This document shows, in pieces, positions 33,540 to 44,400 of a stretch of DNA of 64,000 bases; the first letter of the stretch is position 1; the number at the start of each line of letters is the position of its first letter. Below the pieces are notes generated by a model. It did no database searches and was not told where the DNA came from. It saw only the letters and a program-made list of their open reading frames with translations. The translations under genes were made by a program, and so were the position numbers. Source of the stretch: Eublepharis macularius (lineage: Eukaryota; Chordata; Lepidosauria; Squamata; Eublepharidae); assembly GCF_028583425.1 (NCBI RefSeq), contig NC_072801.1, positions 61,829,766 through 61,893,765 on the forward strand, written 5' to 3'.

Positions 33540-35075
33540 AAGATTCAATTTTAAGTTGAGGTTTCTGACTATCATGCTTTTGAGAAGGGAAGAAAAGCTA
33601 ACACTGTTTCATCATCGAGGTTTCTAGGCCTCAGTATTGTGGGAAGGATGAGAATCCAGAAAATTAAAATACGCCATTCTTGGAAATAGGGAGGAGATGT
33701 ACCAGGTGCAGCCATCATTTTGTAGTTCATCTCTTCCCAATGTCTACCAGGCTTCCCTTATCATTTTCAATCTTAGGGCAGCCCCAAACTATGTATGCTC
33801 AACGGAATTACACTACAGCCATTCCTAGATGGGGATGAACAGGTACTGCTCTGGGAAAGCTCAGGGACCTGTGGGTCCTATGGCCGTCCTTTCTAAACTT
33901 CTTACAAATACAGTATCCTTATGCATAAAAGCCCTGCAACTCTTGCCTTTAAAAATGGCAGGATTGAAATCAGAGTCTGATCTAGAACTACATGTCATAC
34001 TGCACACTGATGGTCACATCATCATCATCACCTAAAAAGTTGCATGTCTCACTTGCTGACCTTGGCTCTCATTTGACAATCTGATATAGACCTGTACCGA
34101 ACTATTTGCAACTGTGATCTTCACGCATATTTGATTAAATTTATAACCTCCCCAGACTCGGCAATTTATCTCTACCACAACCATGAGAAAGTTATTGTGA
34201 CTCCATTTTACAGATATGGAATGGAAGCTAAGGGACAGGATTTTTTCAAGCCAGCCCCATTCCTGAGGACACAGTACAAGTGGCATATTCATTTCAACTT
34301 TGGCTGGATGATGCCTGGATGTGATGTGATTGTTGCAGGGCTGTGCTGTCTGGTGCTGAATTTGGACCAAAATTTCAACATGACTTTTCTTATACATTTA
34401 GATGTTAGATTTGAATTTTGTAACTTGGAGTAACACTTTCTAGTGTACAAATATCAGCTTTGGTGTTCAGACTGTGAGATGTCAGTTAAAATGTGTGACA
34501 AACTGAGTAGCACTATAAGGCATAAAGCAGAATGTGGTGGAAGTGCAGTGGCAGAGTCCGGAAGTCAAATAATGGATTGTGTCACTTCAGATCACAGGAT
34601 GGGATCAGATTTATGACAGTTTCTCTGTGTTAAAAAATATTCTCTGCCAAATACTGATATAGCACCGCAGGGAGAGACTGAGCTAGAATCTTTCTCCCTG
34701 ATGGGTTGTTTACTTTCGGGGATTTTAAATTATACCATTCAAAACTGGTACCATTCAAAAGTGGTATTATCCACCAGCATCCTGCAGTGGTATAATGCAC
34801 TCTATCCTCTCTGAAGTCTACCATATCATTCTGCTGCATGTGTACTCTAGGCTGCTGTTGGAGATCTTTGGGGATTGAAAATGACTGTTCGGGTTTATGC
34901 TATGCTTTCATTTTTGCCTTTAGGCTTCTCTCTCCCTTTTTAAAAACTGGATCGATAAATGCTCATACTGAGAGTCCAATTAATCCAGCTGCTCCTTATT
35001 CTTCGCTTTCTCTTACCAGTCATTCTGTTGAAATTCCACTGAACCCCATAAGGGGGCTTTTACTATACATTTCAT
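33540..35075. other. Intergenic, no gene recognised
   Basis: Single-copy-looking sequence between the ODAD1 promoter and a SINE cluster. A 100-codon frame at 34131 has no support. Confidence 0.4.
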
Positions 35076-35080
35076 TTGTT

Positions 35081-35285
35081 GTTTGTGTTGCTATCAAGTT
35101 GCAGCCAACTTAGGGCAACCTCCTGGGGTTTTCAAGGCTTCCAGAGGTGGTTTGCAGTTGCCTGCCTCTGTGTAGCAACCCTTGGTGGTCTCTCATCCCA
35201 AGTACTAACCAGGACTGACTTTGCTTAACTTCTGAGATCTGATGAGATCAGGCTAGGCTGCGCTATCCAGGCCAGGGTGTACATT
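35081..35285 (-). mobile_element. 5S-rRNA-derived SINE, copy 2
   Basis: On plus, GGTCTCTCATCCCAAGTACT and TGAGATCTGATGAGATCAGG are the reverse of the 5S-like head. Confidence 0.8.
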
Positions 35286-35459
35286 ACCCACGCTATGTGA
35301 ATTAATAGGTACCACTACACATGATTACCCACAAGATAGAAAGATAGGTTAGATTTTTAAAAAACTGTAATGAATTATTCTCATTTCTGTCCTAAGCATG
35401 CACCCAAAAGAATATAGAAAAACCACCCTTTAATCTTTCTTGAATAATTGTGAATTTTT

Positions 35460-35700
35460 ATTTTATTTTTTATTTTACTTCATTTATAGCCTGCCTTTCT
35501 TCCTATCGGAGACTCAAAGTGGATTACATCATTCTCTTCTCCATTTTCCCCTCACAGCAATGAACCTGTGAGGGTTAGACTGAGAGGGTGTGACCGGCTC
35601 AAGCTCACCCAGCGAGCTTCCATAGCAGTGTGGGGATTTGTAGCTGGGTCTCCCTCCCTAGTCCAACACTCTAACCACTACACCACACTGTCTCTCATAT
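35460..35700 (-). mobile_element. tRNA-type SINE, reversed
   Basis: From TTTATAGCCTGCCTTTCTTC through CTCACCCAGCGAGCTTCCAT to CACTCTAACCACTACACCAC, the reverse of the family order. Confidence 0.7.
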
Positions 35701-36884
35701 AGGAATATGGCAGGGTGAGGAATGGATCTAAACAGATACAGAATCTGTGATCTTGAGTGTATGACTTGGGAAGTATAAATAAATATGTATCATATTTATA
35801 TCTTGTTCTTCAGCTCCAGGCAATGTATCTGCAGTTATTTTCTTTACACAACAGTTTGAGCTGGCACATGATATAACAGCCCATTTGATTACCCCACAAA
35901 AATTGCAAAGCACCAAAGGAATTTTTCACACGTGATAGCAAAAGTGCCAGAGAGTCTCACACTGTAATGGCGCATACTTGTGTGAATGTTGTTAAAGATT
36001 GGGGGGGGGGGGGGAGTCTGGTTTTGATGGCCTAATGGCAAAACACTCTGCACATGCTTAGGTTCTTTTTATTATTCCATTAGCATATGGGTCTCCCTGA
36101 TTGAAATCAGATTCTAGTAAGCCTTAGACTGAATCCTTGGTTCTTCTTTAAATCGCTTTTCCAGTATATTTCAGGTCTTTGTTTCCAGAGGTCACTTCTT
36201 CCAGGGATTCACCCCCAGAATCCTGCCAAGGTATGATCCAGGAAAGCTGGGGCCATAGTATGCAGTGCCCCGCCTCAAGCACTGTTGTACCTCACTCAAG
36301 AATTTCTAAAAACCAGACTGTTTCATTTGTGCCATGACTCGGAAAGAGTGGGCTTGTTTTTAGAATAGGAACATTTCTGTTTCTTTTTTTTCTCATCACT
36401 GGCAACTGCTTCCCAAGTGATTACATCCCCAACGACCTGATTCACCGAAATCTGCCCAACCAAAATCCCCCCTGACTCAGAATGTATTTTTCAAGATGAT
36501 TTTTCATGCTTAAGTGATCTGGAAAGGAGGGGGAGCTTGCCTGCTATGACTTTATGCATGGAAGGATGCTTAAAGGGTGTTTGAGGTAACCTTAAGGAGA
36601 ATACTGTTTATTTGAAGAAGCTGTTCTTTGTAAGTAGGTAATACCCTTTTTAGAAAATAACTTCTCATTCGGTTTATAGATTCTTGACACTAACCATTCA
36701 TAGACACTAAAAATACACAGACGCTCGGGCACAGTGACAGGCTTGCAGAGGTATCTGTATTGATTTTCCATTCATTTCTTCGAAGCCCTGCCTGGAAATG
36801 TGGCAGCTCCATCTGGCAAAAAGGGCTGGCTACAGCCCAGCTGTGATCCCAGTAATGTGAAGATATTACTAAACAGGGGTAACT
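35700..36884. other. Intergenic with a poly-G run
   Basis: A run of about 15 G lies at 36001-36015. No gene or named repeat recognised. Confidence 0.4.
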
Positions 36885-37108
36885 CCAAAAGACAGTGCAG
36901 TGATTAGTACATGTGATTAGAAGATTGGGGTTAAAAACTTAAAATTCCCACTCTGTCATGAAACTCAATGCTTTGGTAAGCCAATCACACTCTCTTAGCT
37001 TGACCTACCCCACAGGGCTGTTGTGAAAATAACATGGCGGAGGGAAGAACCATGTAAGCCAACTTGAGCTGCTTGGAGGAACAGCAGATCAAAGTAAGAC
37101 AGGTAGAC
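36885..37108 (+). mobile_element. tRNA-type SINE, plus orientation
   Basis: Head AGTGCAGTGATTAGTACATG, body CCCACTCTGTCATGAAACTC and CTTGACCTACCCCACAGGGC, then GTGAAAATAACATGGCGGAG. Confidence 0.65.
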
Positions 37109-37111
37109 AGA

Positions 37112-37259
37112 GGCTGATTCCGCACACGTTGGATAATGCACTTCCAATCCTCTTTATAGATCATTTGGAACGGATTTTTTCGTGTGCGGAACAAAAAATC
37201 CACTTCAAACGATTGATAAAGTGCATTGAAAGTGCATTATCCAACATGTACGGAATCAC
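37112..37259. mobile_element. Palindromic element (GATTCCGCACACG type)
   Basis: GATTCCGCACACGTTGGATA at the left is answered by TATCCAACATGTACGGAATC at the right. An inner pair, TTTTTTCGTGTGCGGAAC and AAAAAATCC, extends the fold. Confidence 0.65.
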
Positions 37260-37315
37260 CCAGAGACACTAGTTTGGAGGAGTATTAGAGGAGCAAGGAT
37301 TTTGTCAAACTCTGT

Positions 37316-37375
37316 ATTTATGTATTTATTTATGTATTTATTTATGTATTTATGTATTTATTTATTTATAAATAT
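37316..37375. repeat. ATTT/ATGT microsatellite
   Basis: Alternating TATTTATTTATG units. Confidence 0.85.
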
Positions 37376-37459
37376 TTCTATGCCTCTGCTCCAGAGTCCA
37401 GCTTATGGGGACTGACAAATATAAACCACAAAAATATATATTTGTATACAATAAGATTT

Positions 37460-37550
37460 GGGTCCGGTAGTATATTAAAGGCCAACTAGATTTCCAGGGC
37501 GTGAGCTTTCCAGAGTCAAAAGCTACCTTCTTCAGAGCCTGCTACCCACC
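37460..37550. mobile_element. Penelope-like pseudo-LTR fragment
   Basis: GGTCCGGTAGTATATTAAAG, CCAACTAGATTTCCAGGGC and CTACCTTCTTCAGAG follow the family plan. Fossil. Confidence 0.5.
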
Positions 37551-37576
37551 AGAAAATATGTGTGTAGAGTGAAGGT

Positions 37577-37792
37577 GAAATTAAACCCTGCCCTCAAATC
37601 ATAGCTGACTTATGGCAACCCCTGGTGGGCTTTTCATGGCAAGAAACCAACGGAGGCGGTTTGCCATTGCCTGCCTTGCAACCTTGGTCTTTGCTGGAGG
37701 CTTCTCATCCAATTACTAACCAAGGCTGACCCTGAGATCTGACGAGATCAGGCTCTCCTGGCCTATCCAGGTCAGGGCTATAGAGTGAAGGT
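37577..37792 (-). mobile_element. 5S-rRNA-derived SINE, copy 3
   Basis: Reversed head GAGATCTGACGAGATCAGGC and body GGCGGTTTGCCATTGCCTGC. Confidence 0.8.
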
Positions 37793-37904
37793 AAAACAGC
37801 ATTTTAAACCATGCTATGGGGCCTCAATATACTGTGTGAGGTAGCAAAAAAAGGGTGATGGGAAATACTGATAGGGGGCACCAGTAACACAAATTGACAT
37901 TAAA

Positions 37905-37990
37905 AAAAGAGCCAGATCCGAGTCCTGTAGCACCTTAAAGACCAACTAGATTTCCAAGGTATGAGCTTTCGAGAGAGTTGACTCCGACAA
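37905..37990. mobile_element. Penelope-like pseudo-LTR fragment
   Basis: CCTGTAGCACCTTAAAGACC and AGGTATGAGCTTTCGAGAG match the arm seen at 39.5 kb. Confidence 0.5.
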
Positions 37991-38089
37991 AAAAAAGAGA
38001 GACGTCTTTAGCAGCGCTCTTCTGTCTTTAAGAACTGTATGACAGGCAGAAATCGCACAGGTAACTCCTGGCATGGAGAGAAAATTAAT

Positions 38090-38500
38090 TTTCTTTTGGT
38101 CTCCTGCGATTCTGCCTGCCGGGAAAGGAAAACGCCGAGCAACCCCAGGCGAGGAGCAACCCCCAGGAGGAGGGGCTCCGCTTTTGGCAAGAAGCGGGGC
38201 CCCTCCCCAGCCACCCACCCACCCCTTGCGCTTCTCTGCTCTCGGGGGCATCCGGCCAGCCCCCCGCTGCCTGGTCCCTCCCCCGTGGCTCGGTGCCAAG
38301 GGCAGGGCTGGCTGGCGCGTGGGGATGGACGAAATCGATTTTTTTCTTTTTAAATCAGAAGAAACTTCCCCGGACGAAAGACCAACCCCTGCAGCAGAGG
38401 AAGAGACTGGATCCCCCGCTCCTCGGCCTCTCCATCCGCGATTGAAGGTACTCAGCCCCGAGAGGGGGGAAAGGAGGCGGAGGGGAAGGAGCTTGGGGAG
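38090..38500 (+). promoter_or_regulatory. EMP3: CpG island, probable EMP3 promoter and first exon
   Basis: This G+C- and CpG-rich stretch lies about 3 kb upstream of the EMP3 start-codon exon and is the only such island between ODAD1 and EMP3. A possible plus-strand donor (TTGAAG then GTACTC) is near 38448, which would end a non-coding first exon. Long frames across it look like composition artefacts. Assignment to EMP3 rests on position. Confidence 0.5.
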
Positions 38501-39419
38501 GGGGAGATCTGGAGATTTAGGACACGGGACCGGGACCCCAAACTTCTGGAAAGAAGAAGCCAGGTTGCCACCGAGCTGGGACTCCTCCAGAGAGCGGCTC
38601 GGGGGAAGAAAAAGTAGAGAGCTGGCTAATTTGGGGGAGCTGGCAGAGAGGCATCAGCTTGGGCTGTTTGCTAGAAAAGCAGCAGGAGACCCCTCCCCAG
38701 GCCAGGTTGCCAGAGCCTGCCTTGGCTCTAAGCCCTGGAGACCCCTCTTTCCCCTCCCCCAAGCCCTCCCCCTTTCCCCTCCCCCCAAGCCCTCCCCCTT
38801 TCCCCACCCCTCCAAGAGAATCCGAGAGTCCCCCATGGTCCACTACTTTGGTGTAGTGGCTAATATTTCAAACATGGGAGGGGTTTTTAATGGGAAATGA
38901 TGTGTTTTGGACTGGGGCAGAAGAGAAACTGCTGGGCATCCATGCTGCGTCTCTGCTGCCAGAGGCTGGCATCTGGGCAAGTGTGAGCTTGGGACTGTTC
39001 ACAGGGGTGCTGGTGTCTCCTTGCTCTCACCCTGGTCTCTTCTTTTCCTCTCTAGTCCTGCTTTATCTTCAAGGGCATTCAGACAGAACAACATTCACGG
39101 GGGGCAGAAATAGAGGCAGGGAAAGCCCATTTTGAATGCCAGCCGGCTGTCTGATCGATCTTTCTATTTGGATAATTGCAGATTCCATTTCTTAGAGTTT
39201 CTAAAGATGAACTTGAATTGGTAAAAGATCCCATGTGGTTAACACATAAGGGCATGCTTATTCAACCGTCTCATGGCCTAAAGCTGTAATCCAATACACA
39301 CTTTTAGTATGAGACCCATTGGATTTGGTGGGGTTTATTTCTAAGTAAGCACACTTAGGACCGCACAGTGTATGGTCTTTTTCTGCTTTGTTTATAAATT
39401 CTACTAAGTTTGCAAACTC

Positions 39420-39631
39420 CATTTTGTGCAGAGTTTCAGGTGGGTAGCCATGTTGGTCTGTAGTAGAAGAGCAATATTCAGGTCCAGTAGCACCTTAAAG
39501 ACTAATTAGATTTCCAAGGTATGAGTTTTCAACAGTCAAAGTTCTCTTCCTTTAACTCTCAAAAGCTCATACCCTGGAAATTTAGTTGGTCTTTAAAGTT
39601 CTACTGGATCCAAATCTTGCTCATTTTGTGC
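39420..39631. mobile_element. Palindromic Penelope-like insertion with 10-bp target duplication
   Basis: CATTTTGTGC is at 39420-39429 and 39622-39631. Arms are inverted: GGTCCAGTAGCACCTTAAAG answers CTTTAAAGTTCTACTGGATC. The lead GGTGGGTAGCCATGTTGGTC is outside the palindrome. Confidence 0.65.
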
Positions 39632-39639
39632 TTATAATT

Positions 39640-41478
39640 GTGCTATTTTACGAATCCTTGCAGAGAAACTGAACTGTTGCAAGAAAGTTTGTTATAGCAG
39701 TTGAACTCTGGCATAGTTTATGTTGGTTACCAATACGTCCAAGTCCTCCTTGGACAATATTGCTAAGAAAACTTCAGTAAAGGTAAACACTTTGGGTGAT
39801 GTCTGCTACAATCCTATGTTCACTTACTTGGGACTAAACCGCACAGAATAAAGTGGGATTTATTTCAGATTAAATTTGTATAGGATTCCTCTAATCCCAA
39901 GTGAAGCTAGAGAATGCCTATTTTAGTCTGGAATGAATCACAAATATTATTCATATGAGGCCTAAAAGCAGCAGACACCATTTTAAAAAAAAACAAGTAT
40001 AACTTCTCATTTATATAATCTTTCTATTCAGTTTACAGAAATACAAAGAAACAAAAAAGCCTATGTCGTTTTGAAACACTGTAGAGGAAGCAGAATGGAA
40101 TGAAAGCTAACCACAGGGCGGATTATAAAATCCAAAAATAGCAGAGAAATAGATCAAGCCATGGTACAAGTACTCTTGCCTCTCAGAACTGGCATATTTT
40201 ACGCCACCCTCTAACTCAGACCCATGATCCCATCTTTTTGCTTATCCCTTTCTGTATCATTATCCTAAAATAAAATGAAAGGATTGTCTTTCGCTCCTCT
40301 TTTACTTTTGTGTTCTGGTTTCTTAGGTTAAAGAGTGGCCTCTAGTTAGCTGGAACAAACTGGGAACCCAAATCTCCCGGGTGTTCTGGAAGGAGAGAAC
40401 TGTCTTATAAGTAGGGAGAGTACAAACTACCCAATAGCAAAATCAAGGACTCCTGGAATCCTTGGGAGAGGAGGAAGTTGATTCTGGAAGAGCTAAGCAC
40501 TGTGATGCGTGCATTTTCTGGAAGGAACAAGAAGCTACAGGTTTTTAATAAAAGGAGAATGGGCGGGGTTGAATTTGATTTGGTCCAAGTGCCCGTTTTC
40601 CATTGTTAGAATTTGGCTCTGAATCGTGGTGGCTGCTTCATACATTTTTTAAAAAATTATACACTACAGAGGTTTTGTTTTTAAGGGCCAAACTAGATGA
40701 GATGCCAGGAGATCTGTGATCCTTTAAAAAAAAAAAGGTTAAAAGCAGCTGTGTTGTTTTGTGTGTGTGTGTGAATGAGCCAAAAGTGCTTACAAGCATG
40801 TGCTTACAGGTACACTTGTCAAAGAGCCAAGATCCGCGGCACTTCTTCTTTTGAAAAATAACCCACTCAGAACAGAATCCAGCAGGAATTATAAGAGGGA
40901 TTTCTCCTCTATCCACCAGCAGTTTGGAGATTCCAGCTCTGCTTTGGCTTTTTTTGGCCGCTCTGCAGTTTCTCTTGTGCCATCAGAATTCCCCGTTTGC
41001 CATTTGACACATCATTAGAGGGGCCCCTTGGTCAAACCAAGGGGGATAACTACACAGCCGGGCTGCCACTACCTCCACCCCTGGCGTGACTGGTGCTCAC
41101 GTCACTCTGCAACATCTGGATCCTATTAGGCAGGACCTGGAGCCGCAGGAATGTGAGCTGGGTGGAAGAAGCCGGGTCCTGGCTTCTCCAGGGTGCAGGG
41201 GGCAATACATTGCATCGAAGGAGAGTCTTGTGGCTCCTGCCATCCTGGGATGATTCTGAACGTAATCTAGTGAGGCTGGAGTAATAATGGGGAGGCTGGA
41301 ACAGTTTGATGTGTATTTGGGAATCTGGATTACTAGGTTCCCTGGGAGGGCGATTTTTGGTGATTTTTGTAAACCTTATCAGATTTTTTAAAGATTCCCC
41401 TAAGATCGGGAGGGAGGAGTGTCTCTTTTGCAAAGCATTTGTTTAATTCTGCTTCCCCTTCTCTCCCCAGCAGCCAGG
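39640..41478. other. First EMP3 intron, mostly unrecognised
   Basis: Two worn inverted-repeat elements of the AATCCTATG type lie near 39.30 and 39.81 kb. A fragment at 40684 (AAGGGCCAAACTAGATGAGA) resembles the ends of the foldback at 43.46 kb. Confidence 0.4.
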
Positions 41479-44400
41479 ATGAGTTTCCTGCTCTTTGCAG
41501 TCACTGCCCTCCACATCCTCATTCTCATCTTACTCTTCGTCGCCACGCTGGACAAGGTGAGCAAGTCCATGAGCTGGCTCCTCTCTTGCCAGTTTTTAAC
41601 ATCTAAATGAAAAAGCGTTCAAGTCCGGTGCCACAAGCCAGATTAATTTATTACATTTATATTCCGCCGTCCCCACATCAGCGGGCTCAGGGCGGATGAC
41701 AACAATTCAACATATTAACAATTCAACATATTAAATATGTTTTTAAAAACTTTAAAAAACTCTACATCTAATAATTAAAATTACAGCTATGCAGATATAA
41801 AAATTTCATATATATACATATAAATAAAGAGACAGCACATAGTTTAAATTCGGTGTTCCGTACAGCAGTTCTTCCCAGAACAAATATATGAAATATAAAG
41901 TATGGACAACAGCATCTGCATAGGAGGGCATATGATTTAACCCCCTTCCCCTCCCCTTAGGTCCCCAAAGCTGCTTTTTCTGGATCCCACCTAAGTTTAA
42001 AGGTGTAGGGACAATTTTACTCACAGAAAAGAAACCACTGATCTCCATGTGCATGTCATATGGATAGTTATTGAGTTAGTGTCGCATGCGCTCTCCAGAC
42101 AGGTCACGGACTGTTTGTCTCTTAGGGGGATCTTCCCAGAAGCCCTTAACTTCAGGGGATGCGAACTTTATTATGGAGCTGATCATCTGACTTTGATCAT
42201 TTTGGCCCCCAAACATTTGTCTGAAAAACAAAAAAGCCCCTGCGAACACAGTCATTAGACATTTTGGTTCTAGATAACTTTAATGTTTACTTGCTAAGAT
42301 TTATAAGCCACTTTTCATCAGCTTCCAGGGTAAAACTAAATAACAGTAAATTAAAAGACATAACCTACAACACGATAGCCAAATGCTGCAAAATGGTATA
42401 ACTTGAGATGTCACAACAGCAGCAGTTATGAAAAGTCTAACACTTATAACCTAAAAAATGTCAATTAAAAGGCTTCTGTGTGTCAGAATGTTCTGTTTTG
42501 AAAAGTATGGAAAGCGGAAGCTAGATTTGCCTCCTAGGGACGGGTGTTACAATGGCCGTGGGGCCATTGCTGAAAAGTCTCTGTTGTGGGCAGATTCCAA
42601 TATGGCCTTTCTGCTTGATGGAATTGGAGGCAAGGCCTTGTTTGCTCATTTCAGCACATTGTGTGTATGTACATGTGTTCATGGTTGGGGGGAGACCCAT
42701 AGGGGCAAGCACTCTTTAAGATATCCTGTACCCAGGCAGTTTGGTGTTTGAAGCTTGGCATAGAAACAGATTGGCAGCCAGAGCATCTTTTCGATGTTAG
42801 GAAAATATGTTCATCTCTGCTTACACCAGCTGAATCTGGCAGCAGCTGAAATTTTCTGACTGGGAGCAGCTGCACATAGAACACATTACAGTAGAAAAGA
42901 CGTCGCTAAGGTAAAGATGACACTAGCAAGAGCCTCGTATTCCAGCAGAGGGCGCAACTAGCAAATTAGCCAGAGCTTCTTAAAAATTGTAATTCTGGGC
43001 CATGGCAGGAACCTAGGAATCTAACAGTGCAGTCCTAAGAAGAGTCATTCCAGTCTAAGCCCTTTGAATTAAATGGGCTTAGACTGGAGTAACTTTGCTT
43101 TGGATTTCACCATACAAGTATTCCCAGACCGCAAACAGTTTTTTTTAAGGACAGGCTTTTCTCCTTCTTGCTCTTCCGACATTATCTTCCAGTGTCTTTG
43201 TACTGTTTTGTTTAGATTGAGCTTAAGTTTATTCACCTCCTTCCAATCTGTTGCAGACTAGGGACGAAGAAGAAGAAAAAGACAAGTAGAACTGGGTGTC
43301 ATCTCCATGCTGATGACCTTTCCCAGAAGTGTTGGGTGGATGTTAAAACCCCTCAATAACAGAGCTGATTGCTTAGAAATGCTTCATAACCAGCATAGTA
43401 TAGCGGTTAGAATGTTGGACTAGGAACGAGGAGGTCCAGGTCTGAATCCCTGCTCTCTCTCAGGGCCAAACTACAAGTGACGCCTGACACAGGTTGGACA
43501 CTTGTTAGCTTCCCTCAAGTTTTGATGGGAAATGTAGGCAGCTGGGCGGAATGTTGGACAAGTAACAGTTGAAAAGTCTATTGGACAGCAGTCGGAGAGC
43601 CAAGCTGCAAGACCAGGACACCTACATTTCCCATCAAAACTTGAGGGAAGCTGACAAGTGTCCAACCTGTGTCAGGCGTCACTTGTAGCTTGGCCCTCAG
43701 TCTAACCTACCTCTCAGGATTGCTGTTGTGAGAATAAAATGAAGTTGGGGTTGCCAACTGTGGGTTGGGAAACTCCTGCAGATTCTGGGGGTGGAGTCTG
43801 GGGAGGGACCTCAGCAGAGGGAGTCCACCCTCCAAAGTCAGCCATTTTCTCCAGGGGAACTGACTTCTATAATCTGGAGATCAGTTGCAATTCCAAAAGA
43901 TCTTCAGGCTCCACATGGAGGTTGGCAAATGGAGTAGGGATAACAGTGTCTCCCTTGAGAAGAAAAGTGAGATATATATATCTAACAGGGTAAAACAGTT
44001 GGCTCCCAGCCTTCTTCCCAGACTGGAGTGGGGCCACTTCAGCGCAGAGCTCCCAAGTCTAGGAGGCATTCCTGAAGGAAACTGTGGTATCAAAATCCAC
44101 TAAAAGGCACAAGACAATTTGCAGGGTCTCATGCCTACATTGTCCTCCTGAGAAAGGTGAAATATCTCCAGGTCTTGTCCAAAACCTGGCCTAAAACTCA
44201 CCAATGTATTCCCACCCTCTTAGGCCTTGAGTGTTTTGTGCTGATCCTAAAACAAAAATTAAACAACCAACAGGGATAACTTTGTTTTAGGAAGTTTTAA
44301 TCAGGCAGTACCCACCCCCGCCTTGACACAGACAGAGTTTTCCCTCCCCTCAGTTTAAGAAAGGTGTGTGGATTTTGGGTTGAAGTTGTTCTTAAATTGA

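Noticed and set aside
38073-38900. A 275-codon frame at the EMP3 CpG island
   Set aside because: Composition is that of GC-rich DNA with proline and arginine runs, and it does not splice into the EMP3 reading frame.
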